Origin: an uncultured Collinsella sp.
GTDB lineage: Bacteria > Actinomycetota > Coriobacteriia > Coriobacteriales > Coriobacteriaceae
Direction of reading: 5' to 3'
Length of the DNA: 23,761 nucleotides
Assembly: GCA_900544385.1 (NCBI GenBank)
Contig: UQVD01000022.1
Coordinates: 1 to 23,761 of the forward strand
Below, one piece after another: positions 15,934 to 22,044 of this stretch (position 1 is its first letter; each line of letters starts with the position of its first letter). The notes beneath the pieces were generated by a model, which saw only the letters and a program-made list of their open reading frames with translations, did not search any database and was not told the DNA's origin. A program made the translations under genes and the position numbers.

Positions 15934-16545
15934 ATGTTGTCGGTAGAGGATCAGTTTGAGGGCGATGAGCGCGCGCTGCTCAAGCGCATTCAAGAGCTGC
16001 TCGATGTTCGCATGAAGGATAAGCGCAAGCGCTATGTGCATTCGCTGGGTGTTGCCGAGACCGCACTTCATCTGGCCGAGGTCTACGGCGTCGACCGCTT
16101 TGATGCCGCTGCTGCCGGCTTGATCCACGACTGGGACAAGGTGCTTTCCGATGACGAGCTGGTCACGCGCGCTCTGCATTACGGCATTAAGATTGCCGGC
16201 TCTCCTTCTGCCGCGACGCCGCTTTTGCATGGCCCTGTTGCCGCCTATGAGCTTCCGCAGCTTTTTCCCGAGCTGTCGCCGGCGGTCTTTCAGGCTGTCG
16301 ACCGTCACACCGTGGGTGCCTGCGATATGACGCCGCTCGATATGGTGGTCTTTGTGGCCGATGCCATCGAGCCCAACCGCCACGGCGACTATGCACATGC
16401 GCTGCGCAAGATGGTGGGGGAGTCGACGCTCGACGAGTTGTTCTTCTCCTGTTTTGCGCAGGGTTTGGTCTATGTGATTCAGTCCGGGCGCTATCTTTAT
16501 CCCACGGCTATTTCGATTTACAACCATTACGCCCAGCTGCACTAG
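15934..16545 (+). CDS. yqeK: YqeK-type HD-domain hydrolase (probable diadenosine tetraphosphatase)
   Basis: HD-domain protein of 203 residues. Family members hydrolyse Ap4A symmetrically to two ADP. Metal-binding candidates are H36 (RYVHSLGV), H65-D66 (GLIHDWDK), H99 (LLHGPVAAYEL), H125 (AVDRHTVG) and the Asp in FVADAIEPNR. The ATG at 15934 is three bases after GGGGG (15926-15930); a TTG immediately after it would have better spacing, so the start could be one codon later. It sits between nadD and rsfS as in Firmicutes. The enzymatic role is inferred from family and context. Confidence 0.93.
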   Translation: MLSVEDQFEGDERALLKRIQELLDVRMKDKRKRYVHSLGVAETALHLAEVYGVDRFDAAAAGLIHDWDKVLSDDELVTRALHYGIKIAGSPSAATPLLHGPVAAYELPQLFPELSPAVFQAVDRHTVGACDMTPLDMVVFVADAIEPNRHGDYAHALRKMVGESTLDELFFSCFAQGLVYVIQSGRYLYPTAISIYNHYAQLH

Positions 16546-16572
16546 CTCGGGCTGTCTAGAAAGAGGTATTCC

Positions 16573-17028
16573 ATGGCCGACGAGACCATGACCGACGAGC
16601 AGATTCTTGAAGGTGTGGAGCACAAGAGCTTCGTCGCCACGTCCGAACGCACTGCCGCCTCGCTGTCTGCGAGCGGGGTCGCCGCCGAGGATGTCGCCCG
16701 CGCCGCCGCGCAGGCCGCCTACGACAAGAAGGGCGAGGACGTTCAGGTGCTCGACCTGACCGAGCTTTCCGATGTGTGCGACTATTTTGTGCTTGCCACC
16801 GGTACCAACAACCGCCAGGTCGATTCTATCGTCGACGAGATCGAGGAGAAGGTCGCCGAGGCTTGCGGCGAGCATCCGTTCTCCATCGAGGGCCGCGAGC
16901 AGAAGACCTGGATGCTCATGGACTACGGTTCGGTTGTCGTCCACGTCTTCACTCCCGAAGCCCGTGACTTCTACCGCCTCGAGAAACTCTGGGGAGACGC
17001 CCCCCAGCTCCCCCTCAACCTCCTCTAG
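16573..17028 (+). CDS. rsfS: Ribosomal silencing factor RsfS
   Basis: Binds L14 on the 50S subunit and blocks subunit joining under starvation. The core at about residues 40-151 contains the family motifs DYFVLATGTNNRQVDSI, EGREQKTWMLMDYGSVVVHVF and FYRLEKLWGDAP. The 151-residue length exceeds the usual 105-120 because of an N-terminal extension of about 40 residues rich in Ala, Thr and acidic residues. AAGAGG (16561-16566) is six bases before ATG 16573. A later ATG at 16588 is possible but has no comparable site. Last gene of the obgE unit; an intrinsic terminator follows. Confidence 0.96.
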   Translation: MADETMTDEQILEGVEHKSFVATSERTAASLSASGVAAEDVARAAAQAAYDKKGEDVQVLDLTELSDVCDYFVLATGTNNRQVDSIVDEIEEKVAEACGEHPFSIEGREQKTWMLMDYGSVVVHVFTPEARDFYRLEKLWGDAPQLPLNLL

Positions 17029-17069
17029 TAGCTCATTTGAGACGGGGTTTAGCTACCCTCACGCATATC

Positions 17070-17112
17070 GCCGGGCAGTTGCGGTTTTCCGCACCTGCCC
17101 GGCTTTCTTTTT
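17070..17112 (+). terminator. Strong intrinsic terminator after rsfS
   Basis: GCCGGGCAG (17070-17078) pairs perfectly with CTGCCCGGC (17095-17103), and GCGG/CCGC pair again above a two-base bulge on each side with a TTTT loop. A TTTCTTTTT run follows (17104-17112). Ends the rsfS transcript just before the convergent dinB. The minus strand has no T-run, so dinB would not use it in the same way. Confidence 0.92.
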
Positions 17113-17124
17113 GCCCAAAGGCGG

Positions 17125-18339
17125 TTAATCGTTGAAGCGGGATTGGCGGCCGAAGGATAGGGCGGTGTCGCCGAATTTGTCTCGGACAGCGTCGATGGCG
17201 ACCGAGAGGTCGCGACGGTAGCTGGATTGGGCTCCGCGGTCGTCGACTTCGCAGAACAGGTCGGTCTGGATGCCGCCCTGATGGTCGAAGTCGCTCATGC
17301 CGATGCCCGCCAGGCGCACATGCATGCCTTCCTGCCAGATGTTGTCGAGCAGCTCGAGCGCCACCGCTACAAAGATGTTCTCATCGTCGGTCGGATGCGG
17401 CAGCCGGCGCTGTGCCGAGCGACCGTTTCCGTACGAATATTTGAGCTTGAGTGTCACCGTGGCGCCCGTTAGTCCCTGACGGCGTAGGCGACGTCCCACT
17501 GACTCGCCCAACAGCGCAATCGCCGCCTCAATATCCCCACGCTCAGTCAAATCTTTCGCAAAGGTGCGTTCATTGCTGACCGACTTGACCTCACGCTCCT
17601 CATCGAGACTCGTGACTTCGGAGATTTCGAGTCCCAGCGCACGCTGGCGCATGCGTTCGCCGTTGACGCCAAAAATAGAGGCCAAGGTGGATTCCGGTGC
17701 ACGTGATAGCTCGCCGAGGGTGTAGATGCGCATGCGGCGCAGTCGCTCCTCGGCCGAGCGTCCGATGCCGCTCATGGCAGATACCGGCAGCGCGGCCAAA
17801 AAGCGCTGCTCGGTTCCGGGGCGCACGATGGTCAGCCCAAACGGCTTATCCTGCTCGCTTGCGATCTTTGCGACCGTCTTGTTGCAGCCCACGCCAATGG
17901 AGCAGGTCACTCCCAGCCCTGCCACACGGTCGCTTATACGCCGCGCAACCAGCAGCGGGTCTTCGGGCGCAAAGCGACCCGGTGTGATATCGATAAAGGC
18001 TTCGTCGATGGATACGCGCTCAACGCGCGGGGTCTCGTCGGCGAGAATCGCCATGACCTGCGCGCTCACCTCGCGGTATCGGTCAAAGTGCCCGTGTGTC
18101 CAAATGGCTTGCGGGCACAAGCGCCGTGCCTCGGCCGAGGCCATGGCAGAGTGCACGCCAAAGCGACGCGCCTCATACGAACACGTGGACACGACGCCAC
18201 GCGAATCGGCGTCTCCGCCCACGATGAGCGGCTTTCCTCGCCATTCGGGATGATCGAGCATTTCCACGCTCGCAAAAAACGCATCAAGGTCCATGAGGCC
18301 AACCGCCGGACCCGTCCAGGGAGGCGGCATGACGCCCAT
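17125..18339 (-). CDS. dinB: DNA polymerase IV (Y-family, DinB)
   Basis: Error-prone translesion polymerase. Counting from the 18339 start (404 residues), the first catalytic Asp is D17 in MDLDAFFASVE, and D112-E113 lie in SIDEAF; the YEARRFGVHSAM finger motif lies between. QTDLF at about residue 358 is a beta-clamp-binding motif. ATG 18339 is preferred over an ATG at 18378 (417 residues): GAGGA sits about four bases before it, whereas 18378 has no Shine-Dalgarno. A -10-like TATACT (18390-18385) would start transcription near 18378, so use of 18378 would require a leaderless message. It is the only minus-strand gene, convergent with rsfS and divergent from rpsP. Confidence 0.95.
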   Translation of the reverse strand: MGVMPPPWTGPAVGLMDLDAFFASVEMLDHPEWRGKPLIVGGDADSRGVVSTCSYEARRFGVHSAMASAEARRLCPQAIWTHGHFDRYREVSAQVMAILADETPRVERVSIDEAFIDITPGRFAPEDPLLVARRISDRVAGLGVTCSIGVGCNKTVAKIASEQDKPFGLTIVRPGTEQRFLAALPVSAMSGIGRSAEERLRRMRIYTLGELSRAPESTLASIFGVNGERMRQRALGLEISEVTSLDEEREVKSVSNERTFAKDLTERGDIEAAIALLGESVGRRLRRQGLTGATVTLKLKYSYGNGRSAQRRLPHPTDDENIFVAVALELLDNIWQEGMHVRLAGIGMSDFDHQGGIQTDLFCEVDDRGAQSSYRRDLSVAIDAVRDKFGDTALSFGRQSRFND

Positions 18340-18353
18340 GGCATCCTCATAAC

Positions 18354-18367
18354 CGTATGTATGTTCG
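18354..18367. promoter_or_regulatory. Candidate LexA-type operator upstream of dinB
   Basis: CGTATGTATGTTCG fits the Gram-positive SOS consensus CGAAC-N4-GTTCG at eight of ten specified bases; the right half is perfect. It lies about 15 bases upstream of the preferred dinB start and just downstream of the predicted dinB transcription start, a location suited to repression. It would be inside the coding region if the 18378 start were used. Confidence 0.4.
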
Positions 18368-18384
18368 CGTCTTTCCATGTCATG

Positions 18385-18390
18385 AGTATA
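18385..18390 (-). promoter_or_regulatory. Predicted -10 element of dinB
   Basis: Read on the minus strand this is TATACT, five of six to consensus. No good -35 is seen 16-18 bases further upstream. Transcription would start near 18378. Confidence 0.4.
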
Positions 18391-18494
18391 CCGCGCAGCT
18401 CATGTGGGGTGCGTGGATGTGCTTGCAAATCGCGAATTCTTGTCTAAGATATGGATTTGCCCTCGACTACACCGAAGAAGTTGGTCTCACGGAC

Positions 18495-18523
18495 TTCACC
18501 TGCCCGCGTCGATGGCGTATTAT
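18495..18523 (+). promoter_or_regulatory. Predicted promoter of the rpsP operon
   Basis: TTCACC (18495-18500, four of six to TTGACA) and TATTAT (18518-18523) are 17 bases apart. Transcription would start near 18530 with a leader of about 50 bases. A weaker alternative in the same gap is TTGCAA (18423-18428) with TAAGAT (18445-18450). The roughly 240 bases between dinB and rpsP hold these signals and no gene. Confidence 0.6.
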
Positions 18524-18545
18524 GTTCAACTGTTTGTTTGTAGTT

Positions 18546-18560
18546 GCAGCCTAAAGCTGC
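18546..18560 (+). promoter_or_regulatory. Small hairpin in the rpsP leader
   Basis: GCAGC and GCTGC pair around a CTAAA loop, six bases before the GGAGGAG ribosome site. The stem is only five pairs, so this may be incidental or a minor leader structure. Confidence 0.3.
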
Positions 18561-18579
18561 TTGGTTGGAGGAGTTTCCT

Positions 18580-18921
18580 TTGGCAGTCAAGATTCGCCTT
18601 GCTCGTCACGGCGCTAAGAAGCGTCCGTACTACCGTGTCGTCGTCGCCGATTCCCGCGCCCCGCGTGACGGTCGTATCATCGAGGAGGTTGGCCGCTACA
18701 ACCCGATGACCGCCCCCAAGACCATCAACCTCGATCTCGAGAAGATCGCCGACTGGCAGTCCAAGGGCGCTCAGCTCACCGACGCCGTTGCTGCTCTGGT
18801 CAAGGCCGCCAACGAGGGCGAGAAGACCGAGACCGTCGTCAAGAAGTCCAAGAAGCAGCTCGCCAAAGAGGCCGAGGCCGCTAAGGCTGCCGCTGAGGCC
18901 GCTGAGGGCGCCGAGGAGTAA
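18580..18921 (+). CDS. rpsP: 30S ribosomal protein S16
   Basis: Small-subunit assembly protein. From TTG 18580 it reads MAVKIRLARHGAKKRPYYRV, the standard S16 N-terminus, with the conserved VVADSRAPRDGR and GRYNPM motifs. An upstream in-frame ATG at 18544 would add 12 unrelated residues and lies in the leader; GGAGGAG (18567-18573) fits the TTG with six-base spacing. The 113-residue product carries a C-terminal Lys/Ala/Glu-rich tail (about residues 80-113) beyond the usual 80-90. First gene of rpsP-khpA-rimM-trmD-lepB. Confidence 0.98.
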   Translation: MAVKIRLARHGAKKRPYYRVVVADSRAPRDGRIIEEVGRYNPMTAPKTINLDLEKIADWQSKGAQLTDAVAALVKAANEGEKTETVVKKSKKQLAKEAEAAKAAAEAAEGAEE

Positions 18922-18924
18922 ATC

Positions 18925-19209
18925 GTGCCTGAGGTTGACGCTGCACAGCTCGAGGGTGAGGCAATGCTCTCAGATCGCATCGCCGATCTCGTCGAATATC
19001 TCGTTGTTCAGATCGTCGACGACCCGGATTCCGTGAGCCTTGAGGTCATCGATGGTGACGACGCCTCTACGATTGAGGTTTCGGTCGCCGAGGATGACGT
19101 CGCTAAGGTCATCGGCCGTCGTGGCCGTACCATCAAGGCCATTCGCACGCTCGCCCGTGCACTGGCCGCTCGCCTCGACACTGCTGTCGAGGTAGAGGTT
19201 CTGGGCTAG
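18925..19209 (+). CDS. khpA: KH-domain RNA-binding protein KhpA
   Basis: Small RNA-binding protein (YlqC/KhpA family) with a single KH domain. The GxxG loop is G64-R-R-G67 within AKVIGRRGRTIKAIRTLARALAAR. In Gram-positives KhpA pairs with KhpB/EloR and affects cell elongation and small-RNA biology, which is of interest near an elongation operon. GTG 18925 has GAGGAG (18913-18918) six bases upstream. An ATG at 18964 with GAGGG (18952-18956) seven bases upstream gives 81 residues, nearer the family's usual size, so either start is possible. Three bases after rpsP and four before rimM. Confidence 0.95.
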   Translation: MPEVDAAQLEGEAMLSDRIADLVEYLVVQIVDDPDSVSLEVIDGDDASTIEVSVAEDDVAKVIGRRGRTIKAIRTLARALAARLDTAVEVEVLG

Positions 19210-19213
19210 GACC

Positions 19214-19735
19214 TTGAGGTCCCAGTACAAAAACATCGCCCGTGTTGTCAAGCCGCACGGAAGGAAGGGGGAGGTCCTCGCGCAGCCGCTGCGGGGGCTT
19301 CCTTCTGTATTAGAGCCGGGTATGCGCGTCGCCCTGACGCCGCCGGCGCTCAAGCGCGACCGCTTTTGCACGGTCGTGTCCGTCACCGATACGGGCGATG
19401 GCGATCTGGTCTCGTTTGAGGGCATTGACGACTTGACGGCCGCCGAGGGCATCACGGGATGCTACGTGCTGGCAAATCGTGACGATTTTGAGCTCGATTC
19501 GCTCGACGCTGCCTATACCGACCTGATGGGTCGCGAGGTGGTCGACGAGCGCTTCGGTTTACTCGGCACGATTGTCGAGATCATGTCGACGCCCGCTAAC
19601 GATGTTTGGGTTGTTGAGGGCGATCGGTACGGCGAGGTACTGATTCCCGCGATCGAGCAGGTCGTGCTCGATCTTCCCGACACAGGAACAATTTCCGTCC
19701 ACGTTATGGACGGCCTGATCGATATGGACAAGTAG
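19214..19735 (+). CDS. rimM: Ribosome maturation factor RimM
   Basis: 16S rRNA processing factor that binds S19 during 30S head assembly. The 173-residue product shows the N-terminal RimM beta-barrel, with H15-G-R-K-G-E-V in place of the common HGLKGEV. The C-terminal PRC-barrel is about residues 95-170 (MGREVVDERFGLLGTIVEI, then YGEVLIPAIEQVV and a terminal DGLIDM). The start is TTG 19214, with only a weak AGGA (19208-19211) that overlaps the khpA TAG, so translation is probably coupled to khpA. The TAG stop lies inside the trmD Shine-Dalgarno. Confidence 0.95.
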   Translation: MRSQYKNIARVVKPHGRKGEVLAQPLRGLPSVLEPGMRVALTPPALKRDRFCTVVSVTDTGDGDLVSFEGIDDLTAAEGITGCYVLANRDDFELDSLDAAYTDLMGREVVDERFGLLGTIVEIMSTPANDVWVVEGDRYGEVLIPAIEQVVLDLPDTGTISVHVMDGLIDMDK

Positions 19736-19745
19736 GGAGGACAAC

Positions 19746-20504
19746 ATGCTGATCGAGACCCTTTCGGTCTTTCCCGAGATGTTTGAGCCCGTCATGTCCA
19801 CGTCGATTTTGGGCCGCGCCCGCAAGGCCGGCCTTTTTGATTTTAAGGCGTATAACCTGCGCGACTGGACGCACGACCGCCATCGTACCGTCGATGATGA
19901 GCCGTACGGCGGCGGGCAGGGCATGCTCATGAAGGTCGAGCCTATCGCCGAGGCCATCGAGGCCATTAGCGCAGAGGGTCCCAAGCCCACTGTGGTGTTC
20001 TTTACCCCCTGTGGCGAGCCCTTTACGCAGCATGTGGCCGAGCGCCTGCTCAAAAGTGAGCGCCTGTTGTTTGTGTGCAGTCGCTACGAGGGCGTCGACG
20101 AGCGCGCGTATGCGTATGCCGATGAACGTCTGTCGATCGGCGACTATGTGCTCACGGGCGGCGAGCTGCCCGCGATGGTCGTTGCCGATGCCGTCGTACG
20201 CCTCATTCCCGGCGCCCTGGGCGACGAGATGAGCAACGTGGACGAGTCGTTCTCGACCGCCGAGGACGGAGGCCTGCTCGAGTACGCGCAGTACACCCGC
20301 CCCGCCGAGTTCAACGGCGAGGGCGTTCCTCCGGTGCTCGTGAGCGGCGATCACGCCAAGGTCGATGCCTGGCGCCGCAAGAATGCCATCGAGCGCACCT
20401 GCAGCTGGCGTCCCGATCTGATCGAGACTGCGCGGCTCACGCCCGAGGAGCGCGCTTACGCGCAGGAGATCCTTGACGCTTCGTATTCGCAGAGCGAGGA
20501 GTGA
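19746..20504 (+). CDS. trmD: tRNA (guanine-N1-)-methyltransferase TrmD
   Basis: Makes m1G37 in tRNAs that read CNN/GGN-type codons and prevents +1 frameshifts. At 252 residues the length is normal. Trefoil-knot SPOUT motifs are all present: DEPYGGGQGM (residues 51-60), SRYEGVDER, the knot SIGDYVLTGGELPAMVVADAVVR (quoted in parts: SIGDYVLTGGE then AMVVADAVVR) and IPGALG, then EYAQYTRP and VSGDHAKVDAWRR. GGGAGG (19735-19740) is five bases upstream of ATG 19746. lepB starts at once downstream; the rplS gene commonly found after trmD is missing here. Confidence 0.98.
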   Translation: MLIETLSVFPEMFEPVMSTSILGRARKAGLFDFKAYNLRDWTHDRHRTVDDEPYGGGQGMLMKVEPIAEAIEAISAEGPKPTVVFFTPCGEPFTQHVAERLLKSERLLFVCSRYEGVDERAYAYADERLSIGDYVLTGGELPAMVVADAVVRLIPGALGDEMSNVDESFSTAEDGGLLEYAQYTRPAEFNGEGVPPVLVSGDHAKVDAWRRKNAIERTCSWRPDLIETARLTPEERAYAQEILDASYSQSEE

Positions 20505-20506
20505 GT

Positions 20507-21070
20507 ATGGTTCCTACGCAACATTCCGCGTTGAGGGGCGCTTTTGAGTGGATCGCGGTCATCGCGATCGCGCTTGTGGCCACCTTCCTGATCCGCACCT
20601 TTGTGGTCGAGCCCTTTGTGGTGCCCACCGGCTCTATGGAGGACACAATCGAGATTGGCGACCAGATCCTGGCGCAAAAGGTGAGCCTCGAGCTCGGTCA
20701 GCCCGTCAAGCAGGGCGATATCGTGGTGTTTCACAACCCCGATGGCACCTCCGAGCATGATGTTCTTGTCAAGCGCGTTATTGCCACGGCCGGCCAGACG
20801 GTCGACCTGCAGGATGGCAAGGTGGTCGTTGACGGCCAAGCGCTCGACGAGGACTATACGACGGGCATGAGCTGGCCACTTTCGGTCCAAGCGCCCGGCG
20901 CTCAGGTAAGCTATCCCTACACCGTTCCCGACGGGTGCGTGTGGGTGATGGGCGACAACCGCGAAAACTCTGCCGACTCACGCTACTTTGGTCCCGTCGA
21001 TCGCTCTGATTTGATCGCTGTGGCGCTTGTGCGCTACTGGCCGCTCAACCGCATCGGCGCTATCGACTAA
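20507..21070 (+). CDS. lepB: Signal peptidase I
   Basis: Membrane serine protease that removes signal peptides from secreted proteins. The 187-residue product has one N-terminal membrane span (about 13-31), catalytic S43 in PTGSM, catalytic K89 in DVLVKRVIA and box E GDNRENSADSRYFGPV. Its short, single-span form is typical of Gram-positive enzymes. ATG 20507 is preferred to GTG 20501: GAGGA (20496-20500) abuts the GTG but is six bases from the ATG. The trmD TGA lies between the two candidates, so translation is probably coupled. Confidence 0.96.
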   Translation: MVPTQHSALRGAFEWIAVIAIALVATFLIRTFVVEPFVVPTGSMEDTIEIGDQILAQKVSLELGQPVKQGDIVVFHNPDGTSEHDVLVKRVIATAGQTVDLQDGKVVVDGQALDEDYTTGMSWPLSVQAPGAQVSYPYTVPDGCVWVMGDNRENSADSRYFGPVDRSDLIAVALVRYWPLNRIGAID

Positions 21071-21077
21071 AAACCGC

Positions 21078-21083
21078 TATAGT
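21078..21083 (+). promoter_or_regulatory. Possible -10 element upstream of glyQ
   Basis: TATAGT matches five of six -10 positions in the 59-base gap after lepB. No -35 is recognisable at the right distance, and the gap is too short for a T-box riboswitch. glyQS may instead be transcribed with lepB. Confidence 0.3.
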
Positions 21084-21129
21084 ACAGTACCTAACCGTGT
21101 AATCGTTTCGACGAGGGGATATTAGGGGC

Positions 21130-22041
21130 ATGAACGCTTCATCGCTTTCCTTCCAAGACATCATCCTGCGCCTCCAGCAGTACTGGGGCGAGCAGGGCTG
21201 CGTCATTATGCAGCCCTATGACTCCGAGGTCGGTGCCGGTACCTTCCATACCGCGACCACGCTGCGCTCGCTCGGTCCCGCCGAGTGGCGCACCTGCTAT
21301 GCGCAGCCCTGCCGCCGTCCCGCCGACGGCCGCTACGGCGAGAACCCTAACCGCATGCAGCACTACTATCAGTTCCAGGTGCTCATCAAGCCCTCGCCGG
21401 TCAACGCTCAGGAGCTCTACCTGGGTTCGCTGGCCGCCATTGGCCTGGACCCCAACGACCATGACGTCCGCTTTGTCGAGGACGACTGGGAGAGCCCGAC
21501 GCTCGGCGCCTGGGGCCTTGGCTGGGAGGTCTGGCTCAACGGCATGGAGGTCACGCAGTTTACGTACTTCCAGCAGGTGGGCGGCATCGAGGTCGACCCC
21601 GTGCCTGTCGAGATCACCTACGGCCTGGAGCGTATCGCCATGTATGCCCAGGGCGTCAACTCCGTCTACGACCTGGTGTGGAGCTACCTGCCCGACGGCA
21701 CGCCCATGACCTACGGCGACGTGTTCTTGGAGAATGAGCGCGAGTTCAGTGCTTATAACTTTGAGGTCGCCAATGTCGAGATGATGCGTCAGAAGTTTGA
21801 CGACTACGAGGCTGAGTGCCATTCCTGCCTGGAGCGCAAGCTTCCGCTGCCGGCGTACGACTGCGTCATGAAGTGCAGCCACGCCTTCAACCTGCTCGAT
21901 GCCCGTGGCGCCCTGTCCGCGGTCGAGCGCGCCAACTACATCCTGCGCGTCCGCGCCGTCGCCAAGGCGTGCTGCGAGGCCTATATGGCCGAGGTCGCCG
22001 GAGTCAACGAGAATGCCGACCAGGAAGGCGAGGTGGCGTAA
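21130..22041 (+). CDS. glyQ: Glycine--tRNA ligase, alpha subunit
   Basis: Catalytic class II subunit of the heterotetrameric alpha2-beta2 glycyl-tRNA synthetase. The 303-residue product is strongly conserved: QQYWGEQGCVIMQPYDSEVGAGT near the start (in parts: YWGEQGC, QPYDSEVGAGT), QPCRRPADGRYGENPNR as motif 2, and the EVTQFTYFQQVGG and PVPVEITYGLERIAMY stretches. ATG 21130 fits the family start; GAGGGG (21113-21118) is eleven bases upstream, while AGGGG at 21124-21128 is too close. The glyS start follows the stop by three bases. Use of the alpha2-beta2 form, rather than the single-chain GlyRS found in many actinobacteria, is notable. Confidence 0.98.
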   Translation: MNASSLSFQDIILRLQQYWGEQGCVIMQPYDSEVGAGTFHTATTLRSLGPAEWRTCYAQPCRRPADGRYGENPNRMQHYYQFQVLIKPSPVNAQELYLGSLAAIGLDPNDHDVRFVEDDWESPTLGAWGLGWEVWLNGMEVTQFTYFQQVGGIEVDPVPVEITYGLERIAMYAQGVNSVYDLVWSYLPDGTPMTYGDVFLENEREFSAYNFEVANVEMMRQKFDDYEAECHSCLERKLPLPAYDCVMKCSHAFNLLDARGALSAVERANYILRVRAVAKACCEAYMAEVAGVNENADQEGEVA

Positions 22042-22044
22042 GCC

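Noticed and set aside
17028..17056. Second hairpin (GTAGCT...AGCTAC) just after rsfS
   Set aside because: Only six pairs with a 17-base loop and no T-run; the perfect stem at 17070-17103 explains termination.
18544..18579. Upstream ATG for rpsP adding 12 residues
   Set aside because: These codons include the leader hairpin and the GGAGGAG site; S16 begins MAVKIRL at TTG 18580.
21071..21129. T-box riboswitch before glyQS
   Set aside because: The gap is 59 bases, too short, and no T-box sequence or specifier stem is seen.
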